A stretch of DNA of 64,000 nt, from positions 1 to 64,000 of the forward strand of contig JAGZJZ010000025.1 in NCBI GenBank assembly GCA_018365455.1, written 5' to 3'. The position numbers were made by a program, and so were the translations under genes. This document shows, piece after piece, positions 15,912-24,360 of this stretch. The notes under the pieces were generated by a model that was not told the DNA's origin, did not search any database, and worked only from the letters and a program-made list of their open reading frames with translations. This DNA is from Clostridiales bacterium. GTDB taxonomy: Bacteria; Bacillota; Clostridia; Lachnospirales; Lachnospiraceae. Within the stretch, counting starts at the first letter, position 1, and every line of letters begins with the position of its first letter.

Positions 15912-17034
15912 AAATGCACCAGTCTTTTTTAATGGAATAGGAATTATATCTCCAGCTGGAGATAGTCCCGATGAATTTTTCCAAAGCCTTAACAGATCGG
16001 AAAGAAAAAATTCTTATTTTTTTTATAATGACCAAGAGATATCTGCACAAATATATAATTTTGACAGTTATAAAAGTAATCCGGAAAATTATTTTTTAGA
16101 TGTTTGCTGTAAAGCTATATATGCTGCTATAGATGACAGCGGTGTTGACCTAATGGAAGAAGAAAGCTGTGTTGTTTTAGGAACAGGTATGGGAATATCG
16201 GATATGTTGTTAAGAAATCTGGTTGACGGTGATTTTATGTCAGAGTTGTCGAATAAAATACAATGCCGGTTACAAAATGATTTGGGATTGATATTAAAGG
16301 TATTTATCATGTCGAATGCATGTTGTGCAAGTGCACAGGCAATAGGCTTTGCTAAAGATTTACTTAATACGAATCAATATAATTATGTAATAGCTGGAGG
16401 CATAGAGATATTTTCATACCTGACATATAGCGGTTTTAAACGCCTAAATTCATTGGATATAGAAGGATGCCGGCCTTTTGATCGTGAAAGAAGAGGTATT
16501 AGCGTAGGTGACGGAGCGGTTTTTTTTGTAATGTCCAGAGAATGTATGGGAAAAACAAAATGTTTTTTAGCAGGTTATGCAGTTACAAATGATGCTTTTC
16601 ATATAGTTCGGTCAAATGTGGATGGAATGTGTATCGGTATAGCTATAAAAAAAGCAATAAGACGTGCTGCAATCAGACCTTCGGATATTAAGGGGGTCAT
16701 CGCACATGGCACTGGAACATTACTCAATGATTCGGTTGAGTCCTCAGTCCTATATCAGTTATTTGGAGAAATTGATGTAACTGCGCCTAAAGGTGTAACC
16801 GGGCATACCGGAGGAGCATCAGGTGCCTTTGGAGTTTTAACAGCTATTTATTCATTAAAACACCAATGTCTTCCACCGGTTGCCAACTTGAAAAATATCG
16901 ACGATAGTATTGGAATAAAGCCGGTTAAAGGAAAAAAAAGAGAAAAGAAAATGGAATATATCCTTGTAAACTCAATTGCATTTGGAGGAACAAACATAGC
17001 CTTAGTCTGTGGGAAGAAATATGATTCGTTATGA
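15892..17034 (+). CDS. beta-ketoacyl synthase (FabF-like), second catalytic copy
   Basis: A full ketosynthase of about 380 residues with Cys144 in SNACCASAQAIG, His272 in AHGTGT, Lys300 in APKG and His305 in TGHTGGAS, so it should be competent. The start is set at the ATG at 15892, inside the end of the preceding gene, since the N-terminus then begins near the expected VFFNGIGIISPAG strand; the open frame extends upstream to 15859. It probably pairs with one of the two short ketosynthase-like proteins that flank it (15180 and 17021) as a KS/CLF-like heterodimer, an inference from gene order only. Confidence 0.88.
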   Translation: MRKAKYKNAPVFFNGIGIISPAGDSPDEFFQSLNRSERKNSYFFYNDQEISAQIYNFDSYKSNPENYFLDVCCKAIYAAIDDSGVDLMEEESCVVLGTGMGISDMLLRNLVDGDFMSELSNKIQCRLQNDLGLILKVFIMSNACCASAQAIGFAKDLLNTNQYNYVIAGGIEIFSYLTYSGFKRLNSLDIEGCRPFDRERRGISVGDGAVFFVMSRECMGKTKCFLAGYAVTNDAFHIVRSNVDGMCIGIAIKKAIRRAAIRPSDIKGVIAHGTGTLLNDSVESSVLYQLFGEIDVTAPKGVTGHTGGASGAFGVLTAIYSLKHQCLPPVANLKNIDDSIGIKPVKGKKREKKMEYILVNSIAFGGTNIALVCGKKYDSL

Positions 17035-17524
17035 AGATATTAAAACAGTAAGTGAGATATTTGTAACAAAAAGGGAGTTTGACCAGTCACATGCCCTTTT
17101 AAAATATGGCCGCACCATGGATCATTTTACCAGACAGGCCATATATACTGCTGAAAAATTATTAAGATCTACTGGGCTGCATTCATTTAATATAGATTCC
17201 GGATTGATAATAGCATCATGTACAGGTCCTTATTCTTCGGTTAAAGAAACTGCTATAGCAGTTAAGGAATCCGGTTACAGAAGTATTAATCCGGGATATT
17301 TCCCTAATGTAATGTCAAGTACTGCTTTATCATACATGGCTCAAAGATTTGATATTCAAGGGCCTACATGTTCTATTTTAACAACTATTGATAACATATC
17401 AGATGTTTGGGATTATACATCCATTCAAATATTATGCGGACATTGTATAGCAATGGTTGAAATTTATGTAAATGATTATGGATGGTCAAAGGGAAAATAT
17501 GTAATCGGTAGAATTAATGAATAG
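17021..17524 (+). CDS. truncated ketosynthase-like protein (N-terminal half)
   Basis: About 167 residues resembling the N-terminal half of a ketosynthase: GLIIASCTGPYSSVKET, then FPNVMSSTALSYMAQRFDIQGPTCSILTT. The usual TxCSSG nucleophile context is changed to GPTCSILTT, so a cysteine occurs nearby but not in the normal active-site motif, and both catalytic histidines are absent because the C-terminal half is missing. The ATG at 17021 has GGGAAG 5-6 bases before it and lies inside the preceding gene. It is likely a non-catalytic partner or structural subunit. A decayed duplicate is the alternative. Confidence 0.7.
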   Translation: MIRYEDIKTVSEIFVTKREFDQSHALLKYGRTMDHFTRQAIYTAEKLLRSTGLHSFNIDSGLIIASCTGPYSSVKETAIAVKESGYRSINPGYFPNVMSSTALSYMAQRFDIQGPTCSILTTIDNISDVWDYTSIQILCGHCIAMVEIYVNDYGWSKGKYVIGRINE

Positions 17525-17563
17525 TCCATGAGGAGTTCGTTTTGACCGAAAGTTAGTTATGAG

Positions 17564-19942
17564 GTGATTAATATTTTAAACATTAACGAAATAAGAGCAG
17601 AAAACAGGGAGAGGGTAGGAGAAAAAGCTTATAACATCAGCCGGCTTCTTAACTTTGGGTATAGGGTTTGTAGTGGCTATATTCTATCTGTTGATTATTT
17701 TACACATTTTGTTAAATACAATAATATAAATGAAAAACATATAACTTCATTATCAGATCAAATTATGAGTGGATCTTTTTCAACAGATCAATTAACTGAG
17801 CTGAAATGGATATATACTGAATTACTCAATGGTTCAGACAGGTTAATTGCTCGGTCTTCAGCGACTGATGAGGATGGATTTGAAAAAACATATGCAGGTA
17901 TATTCAAAAGTATTACGGATATATGTACATTTGAAGAATTAATAATAGCTATAAAAAAAATATGGTGTTCAGCCTTTGCCAGCAAAGCAATGAATTATTC
18001 TGGAAATATTCGAAGTTCTTCTGGAATGGCGGTCTTAATCCAACAAATGCTTGACTGTGATAAATCCGGAGTAATCTTTACAATAAATCCTGTTTCGTAT
18101 AAACAGGAAATAGTTCTTGAAGCAGTTAAAAAGAATAACTTTAAAATGATAGCTAATAAAGAAATAGCGCAAAGATATTACATTGATAAACACAGTGATG
18201 ATATCTCTTATATAAAGGATAATTCTTTGCTGAATGAAATTGAAATTAAAGATCTTTACAAATTGTCAATAAAGGCAGAAAAAGATTTTGGATTTCCCTG
18301 TGATATTGAGTGGGGAATGATTAACGGAGAAATATATGTATTTCAGATTCGACCTGTTGTGAGAGTTTATAAACCGGATCAGTATTTTAAATCAGTAATT
18401 AAGGACACAGACTGCATTTTATTAGATAGATTCGCAGAACCAGCATCAGTATGCTATTTGTCATTTTTAGATAAATGGCAGGAAATGGTATACCTTAGTT
18501 ATTTTAATGAAAAACCTGGTAATCAGTTTAACGAAAAACCTTTGTGTTTTATCAATAACAGGGTGTATTGGAATGTTAAATATCAAAAAAAATATTTTGA
18601 GGCAGATACTTCCAATAACCATCACAAAAAAAATCTGCTGAAAGAACTTATAAGACAAAGTTATAAGAATTGGTATACGCGCTTAGATGAATATGATAGA
18701 AATATTATCAGATTTAAAAGGCAATTAAAAACGCAATCCCATTCAGAAAATTTGATAGCATTACTTGATCAAGTTGTTTATAACTTTTGTTATTTTATTG
18801 GAATAGATCATTATAGATTTTTAGGGTTTGCGCAGATTATGTATAAAGAAACGCAAAAAAGACTTTCTAAAAATAAATTGAATAAAGAAGCTGCCGATAA
18901 ACTAATGGGTATGCAGTCCAATATAAATTATACAATTAACGCTAACAAAGAGTTGCTGGCCATTGTACGGCAGATACAGAATAATAGTCGGTACTTTTGG
19001 CTGATTAATGAAAAAGACAGTGATTATATCTTAGAACAAATCTTTTGTAATGAAAAATATAGCTATTTGAAAGGAGCAATAGCTGAGTTTTTAATTAAAC
19101 ATGGGCATAGAAGTACATACTGTGATGATATTTATTATCCTCATTGGGAAGAAAATCCCACGCAAGTAATCGATCTGTTAAAACAATTAATCAAAGTTAA
19201 GGATCATTTAGATAAAAAATTGGAAAAAGAAGAGCAACAAGATATTCTAACCATATATGATCAGGGAAATATCAGCAGTATAGAAGCTATGAGTTTAGAA
19301 GAAGTTATCTATTTAACTGGAAAATATATGAAATTGCGTGAAGATCAACGTTATTATTTTGATAAAAGCTGGATTTTAATAAGACAAATTCTTCTTAAAA
19401 TAGCAAAAAATTTGGTTGATCTAAAGAAGTTGGAAGAACGTCAGGACATATTCCATATGACAATTGATGAGATAAATGAAGCAATATTCTATACCTCACA
19501 AAGTATTCCACAGGATGTTATCAATATGCGAAAGGAATTATTTAAGAAGGCGAAAAAGGAAAAGCCTGAATATATAATAAAAGGTTCTGATCCTGTTCCG
19601 GTTCAAAAAGAAGGCAGCTACTTAAGTTATAAAGTGATGGGTATTGCCCCGGGAGTTGCTACTGGTAAAATTGTAATCATTAACAGTTTAAATGATCTTA
19701 GCAAAATTGTTCCAGGCACAATAGGTGTGGTAAGAACTTTTCATCCCAGTTGGACTCCGGTATTAGAGATTACATCGGGTTTGATTATGAGTTATGGAAA
19801 TATGTTGTCACATGGTGCTGTTGTTGCACGCGAATATGGTATACCTGTTGTTGTATTTAATGATGATGCAACCGCCGTGTTTAATGAAGGAGATACGGTT
19901 CAGATCAGTGGAACAAATGGTAGAATAAATATACTGGGGTGA
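17564..19942 (+). CDS. PEP-synthase/rifampin-phosphotransferase-like enzyme
   Basis: A three-part phosphotransferase: an N-terminal ATP-grasp domain (about residues 1-275: VGEKAYNISRLL, RSSATDEDG, SGVIFTINP, DIEWGMINGEIYVFQIRPV), a central domain of about 400 residues with no recognised motif, and a C-terminal phosphohistidine swivel domain with His750 in SYGNMLSHGAVVARE. The order ATP-grasp / substrate domain / His domain and the 792-residue length match rifampin phosphotransferase better than PEP synthase, which carries a PEP-binding TIM barrel. It probably phosphorylates a hydroxyl of the product or an intermediate, as self-protection or activation. The start codon is unclear: GTG at 17564 overlaps the best Shine-Dalgarno sequence GAGGTGA, and an in-frame ATT at 17573 would have better spacing. 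Confidence 0.85.
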   Translation: MINILNINEIRAENRERVGEKAYNISRLLNFGYRVCSGYILSVDYFTHFVKYNNINEKHITSLSDQIMSGSFSTDQLTELKWIYTELLNGSDRLIARSSATDEDGFEKTYAGIFKSITDICTFEELIIAIKKIWCSAFASKAMNYSGNIRSSSGMAVLIQQMLDCDKSGVIFTINPVSYKQEIVLEAVKKNNFKMIANKEIAQRYYIDKHSDDISYIKDNSLLNEIEIKDLYKLSIKAEKDFGFPCDIEWGMINGEIYVFQIRPVVRVYKPDQYFKSVIKDTDCILLDRFAEPASVCYLSFLDKWQEMVYLSYFNEKPGNQFNEKPLCFINNRVYWNVKYQKKYFEADTSNNHHKKNLLKELIRQSYKNWYTRLDEYDRNIIRFKRQLKTQSHSENLIALLDQVVYNFCYFIGIDHYRFLGFAQIMYKETQKRLSKNKLNKEAADKLMGMQSNINYTINANKELLAIVRQIQNNSRYFWLINEKDSDYILEQIFCNEKYSYLKGAIAEFLIKHGHRSTYCDDIYYPHWEENPTQVIDLLKQLIKVKDHLDKKLEKEEQQDILTIYDQGNISSIEAMSLEEVIYLTGKYMKLREDQRYYFDKSWILIRQILLKIAKNLVDLKKLEERQDIFHMTIDEINEAIFYTSQSIPQDVINMRKELFKKAKKEKPEYIIKGSDPVPVQKEGSYLSYKVMGIAPGVATGKIVIINSLNDLSKIVPGTIGVVRTFHPSWTPVLEITSGLIMSYGNMLSHGAVVAREYGIPVVVFNDDATAVFNEGDTVQISGTNGRINILG

Positions 19943-19970
19943 ATATATTTCATTCTTATAGCTAAATATG

Positions 19971-20017
19971 GCAGCCCCAAGGTATGTGGTTGGAAGAAAA
20001 TAAAGTAGAAAGGCTGC
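19971..20017 (+). repeat. nested inverted repeat in the gap before 20100
   Basis: GCAGCC at 19971-19976 and GGCTGC at 20012-20017 are complementary arms, with CCAA...TTGG nested inside. It could be an RNA structure between the phosphotransferase and the second B12 radical-SAM gene. No T-run follows, so it is not a standard terminator. Confidence 0.3.
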
Positions 20018-20099
20018 TCAAATAATATATTCTTTCAACTTACTATAAAAGTATTTAAAGAGCAATATTGCAGGAATGGCAGCAATGTAGGGTATTAAG

Positions 20100-21407
20100 A
20101 TGATAAAAACGGCTTTGATTGTTCCTAAGGGATCGAAGTATGGAAAAAATACTTATTTAAAGACTTTTTTGGAGCAGAACGATATTGTATCAAAATTTTA
20201 TGGAGCGTGGGAAACGCCAAATTTGAGTCTTTTGACGATTGCAGGGCTGTTTCCTGATGATTATGAATTACATTTTATAGATGAAGATCATGGTGAAAGA
20301 ATTCCATTTGAGGAGCATTTTGATTTAGTATTGGTTACGGGTATGACACAGCAGATAAACAGAGCTTATGAAATCGTTAAAGCATTCCGTTTAAATCAAT
20401 GCTATACGGTTATTGGAGGCATTCACGCTACCATATATCCGGAAGAGGCATCGAAGTATGCTGATACTGTGATTATTGGTGAAGCCGAGCCTGTTTTTGA
20501 TCAATTTTTAAATGATTTTTCAAATATGGCGGCAAGAAAAATATATAAGGCAGAGTGTTTTGCTGATATAAGGAAATCTCCGGTACCAAGATATGACCTA
20601 GTTAATAAATCACTATATAGCTCCTATAGTATCCAGACAACGAGGGGGTGTCCGCGAACATGCAGCTACTGTACCCTTCCGGTTATGTACGGATCAGTTT
20701 ACAGATGTAAATCAGTGGAGCAGGTGATGAGTGAGATTCGGGCTATAAAGCGTATCGAACCAAATCCATTCATCTTTTTTGCTGATGATAATATGTTCGT
20801 TAACAGGGAAAATTCTAAAAAATTAATTAGAGCTATAGAAAAGGAAGGTATCATATGGGGAACGCAAACGGATCTTTCAGTAGCAGAAGATTTGGAGATA
20901 CTTCAATTGTTAAAATCCAGTGGATGCAGATGGCTCTTTATCGGTTTTGAAAATATATCCCGGTCAGGGCTGGAACTTTTAGATGCCAGGAAGTGGAAAG
21001 CAAATTTAGTTGACAGGTACCAAAAGTTAATAGATCAAATTAACCGGTCAGGTATTTATATATGGGGCTCCTTTATGTTTGGATCTGATCATGATGATTC
21101 CGGCGTATTCGAAAATACTTTAAAGTTTGCAATTGATAATGGAATATATTCGGGCAGCTTCACGATAATGACACCGCTGCCTGGTACAGAATTATTTAAA
21201 CAAATGGAGAAAAATGACAGGATTATTGACTATGACTGGAGCCGGTACACCTTTTGGGATGTTGTGTATAAGCCAAAGTTATTGACGGAGGAGGAACTGG
21301 CAAAGGGTGTTGCATATTTATATCATCATTTCTATTCTATAGATAATACTAGAAAAAGAATGGGTAACATTAAAAAATTATTAAAAAAACATGGACAGGA
21401 TGAATAG
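20100..21407 (+). CDS. B12-binding radical-SAM enzyme, copy 2
   Basis: Same architecture and length (435 residues) as the 2848 protein: a cobalamin-binding N-terminal domain (LVTGMTQQINRAYEIV, then IGGIHATIYPEEA and IIGEAEPVF), a radical-SAM cluster at Cys184/Cys188/Cys191 (TTRGCPRTCSYC), and the closing RYTFWDVVYKPK. AGGGT lies 6-10 bases before the ATG. Likely a cobalamin-dependent C-methyltransferase or rearrangement enzyme acting on a scaffold carbon. It is separated from copy 3 by an IS110 element; without the insertion, copies 2, 3 and 4 would be consecutive, consistent with tandem duplication and divergence. Confidence 0.9.
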   Translation: MIKTALIVPKGSKYGKNTYLKTFLEQNDIVSKFYGAWETPNLSLLTIAGLFPDDYELHFIDEDHGERIPFEEHFDLVLVTGMTQQINRAYEIVKAFRLNQCYTVIGGIHATIYPEEASKYADTVIIGEAEPVFDQFLNDFSNMAARKIYKAECFADIRKSPVPRYDLVNKSLYSSYSIQTTRGCPRTCSYCTLPVMYGSVYRCKSVEQVMSEIRAIKRIEPNPFIFFADDNMFVNRENSKKLIRAIEKEGIIWGTQTDLSVAEDLEILQLLKSSGCRWLFIGFENISRSGLELLDARKWKANLVDRYQKLIDQINRSGIYIWGSFMFGSDHDDSGVFENTLKFAIDNGIYSGSFTIMTPLPGTELFKQMEKNDRIIDYDWSRYTFWDVVYKPKLLTEEELAKGVAYLYHHFYSIDNTRKRMGNIKKLLKKHGQDE

Positions 21408-21498
21408 TGTGAAAGAAAGTCGTGGACAGCCAGAAAATGGCGCACTTAAACAAGCTATCCAAGAATAGCGAAAAAATATTCAAAGAATTATGTTCATT

Positions 21499-22761
21499 TT
21501 AAGAAGCTTCTAACGATTCGGGAATGATTCCCTCGCCTATAAGAAGTTTCAATGCTTGCTTGATTGCCTTTGCTTTTTGTTTTTCTTTCAAAGGTTCAGG
21601 CATATTGATTTTGTATAAGTCAGTAGGATTCCAGACTTCACCAGTTTTTAGCATTTGGTAAATTGCAGTAAGAATCATTCTGGCAATTGCAATGATGGCT
21701 CGTTTCTTACCTCTTCGCTTCATAATGCGTTCGTACTTTTGCTTGTAGTAAGGAGATTTGTCAGATTTCACGGCTGCATGAGCACATTGTACTAATGCAG
21801 GTTTGAGGTAGACGCCGGCACGTGTAATTCTGACGGATTTTTTCTTACCAGCAGAGTCATTGCTGCCCGGAGTTAGTCCGGCCCAGGCACATATACGTTT
21901 GGAAGAAGAAAACTGAGTCATATCAGTACCAATTTCGGAAATGATAGTGATTGCACTATTACGTTTAATCCCCGGAATGGTACTCAGTAACTGGATTGCA
22001 TTTTCATAGGGAGCAACTAATTCATCAAGCTTAGTGTCTATATCAATTACAGTAGATGTGATATAATCTATGTGTGCGCGGACGAGGCGCATCCGATCTT
22101 TTTGGGAGTCAGTCATCTGATACCCTTCGATGGATTCAAAGACACTGTCAGACTTCTTCTTAAGTGAAAGGAGGAGTCTGGAAGAAATTTCTTCATGGTT
22201 GATGGAATTGTCGGATTGCTCGATTAGGTAGTCAAGAACAGAGGTAGCTGACTTCCCAAAGACATCGGAAACAACAGAATCTAATGCGATATTACAAACA
22301 GTAAGAGCATTCTGATACCGATTCTTTTCGCTGGAGCGGCAGGAAACGAGCTTGTAGCGATATCTAGTGAATTCACGCAAAATGCGAATATCCCGGAAAG
22401 GGATATAACTACCCGGAACGAAACCTAATCGAAATAAATCCCCAATCCATTTGGAATCTTTAGTGTCATCCTTATTACCTTTGACAGCCTTCACCCATTT
22501 GGGATTGGCGATGGTGACGTTAATATCGTCTTCCAAGAGGTTAAAAACAGGGACCCAGTATTTACCGGTAGATTCCATGCAAAGATCGAAACACTGATTA
22601 TCAAGCAGCCATTGCTTGAATTCTAAGATTGAATTGTTGAAGGTGGAGAAACGCTTCTTATGATAAGAAGGTTGAACTCCAGAGGTAGTTTTGATAATCG
22701 TGGCAACGAGAAACGATTTATGGACATCGACACCACAACAGGTTTGATAAACAACTTTCAT
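21499..22761 (-). CDS. IS110-family transposase (DEDD recombinase), copy A
   Basis: A RuvC-like DEDD recombinase of about 420 residues. The N-terminal domain carries CGVDVHKSFLVATI, CMESTGKYWVPVF and GNKDDTKDSKWIGDL (the D, E and D residues). The C-terminal Tnp20-type domain carries LSTIPGIKRNSAITIISEIG and CAWAGLTPGSNDSAGKKKSVRI, where the catalytic serine is expected. The ATG at 22761 has AAAGGAG 10 bases upstream; the open frame continues further but lacks a site. It mobilises the element through a bridge RNA that pairs with donor and target DNA, as established for IS621-like members. Confidence 0.93.
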   Translation of the reverse strand: MKVVYQTCCGVDVHKSFLVATIIKTTSGVQPSYHKKRFSTFNNSILEFKQWLLDNQCFDLCMESTGKYWVPVFNLLEDDINVTIANPKWVKAVKGNKDDTKDSKWIGDLFRLGFVPGSYIPFRDIRILREFTRYRYKLVSCRSSEKNRYQNALTVCNIALDSVVSDVFGKSATSVLDYLIEQSDNSINHEEISSRLLLSLKKKSDSVFESIEGYQMTDSQKDRMRLVRAHIDYITSTVIDIDTKLDELVAPYENAIQLLSTIPGIKRNSAITIISEIGTDMTQFSSSKRICAWAGLTPGSNDSAGKKKSVRITRAGVYLKPALVQCAHAAVKSDKSPYYKQKYERIMKRRGKKRAIIAIARMILTAIYQMLKTGEVWNPTDLYKINMPEPLKEKQKAKAIKQALKLLIGEGIIPESLEAS

Positions 22762-23046
22762 GGTCAAAAACTCCTTTCTAAATAGGATGAAGAAGCCATT
22801 GACTGCACCATCACACAATTTAACAAAGAGTTAAAACAATTCTTAGTGTTCGGTCTTATAGAGCCACTTATTTGTGCTTGAAAAGATGATGCTTACACTG
22901 AATAAAATGCGGTCTAAAACGAAGAGAGTTTTTACGACTCCTCCTCCCGTGCTTTGTAGTATAGCTTCTTAAATCTATTGTATCAAAAACTGGAGGGGAT
23001 TCAAAAACTTTCATTACTATTTGTGCCGCGCCCGAAGGCGCGCGGA
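22762..23046 (-). ncRNA. candidate bridge RNA of IS110 copy A
   Basis: Non-coding end upstream of the transposase, where IS110-group elements encode their bridge RNA. Reading the minus strand, it begins with a GC-rich hairpin closed by a C(UUCG)G tetraloop (CGCGCC-UUCG-GGCGCG at about 23025-23044), then GGCACAAATAG. Blocks shared with the second element include CCACTT(A/G)TTTGTGCTTGAAA, an AAT/AATATGCGG block, and CTCCTCCTCCCGTGCTTTGTAGTAT (both written in the + orientation), separated by diverged stretches as expected for guide loops. Confidence 0.6.
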
Positions 23047-23058
23047 ATGGAGATTAAT

Positions 23059-24360
23059 ATGAAAATAGCTCTGATATCACCTAAAGGAGTTGGCATGGGA
23101 ACCAATGCAGAAAATAAGAGAACAGCTGAGTTATACAAGCAGCTTTCTGATGTGGATTCATTAAAAGAATTGATGTCTTGCCCAAACTCTCCATTGCTTA
23201 CAATTGCTGCTCTGGCGACTCCTTATTTTGAAGAAGTAGTTTATATTGATGAAGAAATAGAAGAAATTAATTTTACGGATGATTATGATTTAGTTGCAAT
23301 GTCATTCATGACTCAGCAGGCATCAAGGGCATATGAGCTTGCAATAAAGTTCAGGGAGCTTGGGGTGTATACAATATGTGGAGGAATGCATCCTACAAAT
23401 GTGCCGGAACAGACAGCACAGTATTTTGATACGGTTTTTATTGGTGAAGGAGAATTGACGTTCAAATTATTTGCAGAGGATTTTAAATCAGGAAATCCGA
23501 AAAAATTTTATAAAAATAATTCTGTCATCGACATGAAAAATACGGTAATTCCCAGGTATGACTTATTAAAAATAGATAAGTATCGCACCATACCGGTTCA
23601 AATATCGAGAGGGTGTCCTCATAATTGTGTATTTTGTGCATCTACAAAAGTATATGGTGCAAAATACAGGCATAAGGATGTAGAGCAGGTTATTAATGAA
23701 ATAAATTGTATTAAAAAGCTAAAAAATAAGCCTCATATTTATTTTACTGATGATAACATGCTGGTACAAAGTGATTTTTCAATAAATCTGTTAAAAAAGT
23801 TACAGGATACCGGTATCAGATGGATGTCACATACGGATGTTGAGGTTGCCAAGAACAGAAAAGTTCTGGAACTACTGTATGCATCAGGGTGCAGGAAGCT
23901 GGTAATTGGTTTTGAAAGTATTATTCCAAATTCTTTGAAAAATATGGAAGAGTGGAAGTTCAAACGACTGGATTTCTATGAAGAAGCTATAAAAACGATA
24001 CAATCTTATGGGATTGGTGTTTGGGGAACATTTATTGTAGGACTGGATCAGGATGATACATCCGTTTTTCAAAGAGTGGTTGATTTTACTTTGAAAACTC
24101 ACTTATACGGCGCTATGATTTCAGTTCCAACTCCTTATCCTGGTTCTGTTTTGTATGATAATCTTGATAAAGAGAACAGAATATTAACAAAACACTGGGG
24201 TAGTTATACACTTTGGAATGTTGTAGTGCAGCCAAAAAGAATGACGGCGAAAGAATTGGAAGATGGGTTTGAATATGTACTTAAAAGTATCTATTCCAAA
24301 GAGGCTACGTTAGAGCGCAGAGATTATTTTAAAAAGCTTTTTGCAGAAAAGAGAAGATGA
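23059..24360 (+). CDS. B12-binding radical-SAM enzyme, copy 3
   Basis: Cobalamin-binding domain, then a radical-SAM domain with Cys186/Cys190/Cys193 (ISRGCPHNCVFC), ending in YTLWNVVVQPKRM. Its 433 residues match its paralogues when translation starts at the ATG at 23059; the frame is open back to 22978, but that part lies in the IS110 end. TGGAGA sits 6-8 bases before the start, right at the IS boundary, so the insertion has left or supplied a usable ribosome binding site. Its stop overlaps the start of copy 4 (ATGA), so the two are probably co-translated. Substrate unknown; C-methylation or ring chemistry expected. Confidence 0.9.
   Translation: MKIALISPKGVGMGTNAENKRTAELYKQLSDVDSLKELMSCPNSPLLTIAALATPYFEEVVYIDEEIEEINFTDDYDLVAMSFMTQQASRAYELAIKFRELGVYTICGGMHPTNVPEQTAQYFDTVFIGEGELTFKLFAEDFKSGNPKKFYKNNSVIDMKNTVIPRYDLLKIDKYRTIPVQISRGCPHNCVFCASTKVYGAKYRHKDVEQVINEINCIKKLKNKPHIYFTDDNMLVQSDFSINLLKKLQDTGIRWMSHTDVEVAKNRKVLELLYASGCRKLVIGFESIIPNSLKNMEEWKFKRLDFYEEAIKTIQSYGIGVWGTFIVGLDQDDTSVFQRVVDFTLKTHLYGAMISVPTPYPGSVLYDNLDKENRILTKHWGSYTLWNVVVQPKRMTAKELEDGFEYVLKSIYSKEATLERRDYFKKLFAEKRR

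Larger units (their letters stand above)
21470..23049 (-). mobile_element. IS110-family insertion sequence, copy A
   Basis: About 1.58 kb, oriented against the operon. Ends were estimated by comparing it with the second element at 57531-59110: both start in G-AAAAAATATT and finish in a hairpin followed by GGAATG, and the two anchor distances are the same (1574 bases). No flanking duplication was looked for, since IS110 elements usually leave none. It lies between the second and third B12 radical-SAM genes. Exact boundaries are uncertain by some tens of bases. Confidence 0.8.
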
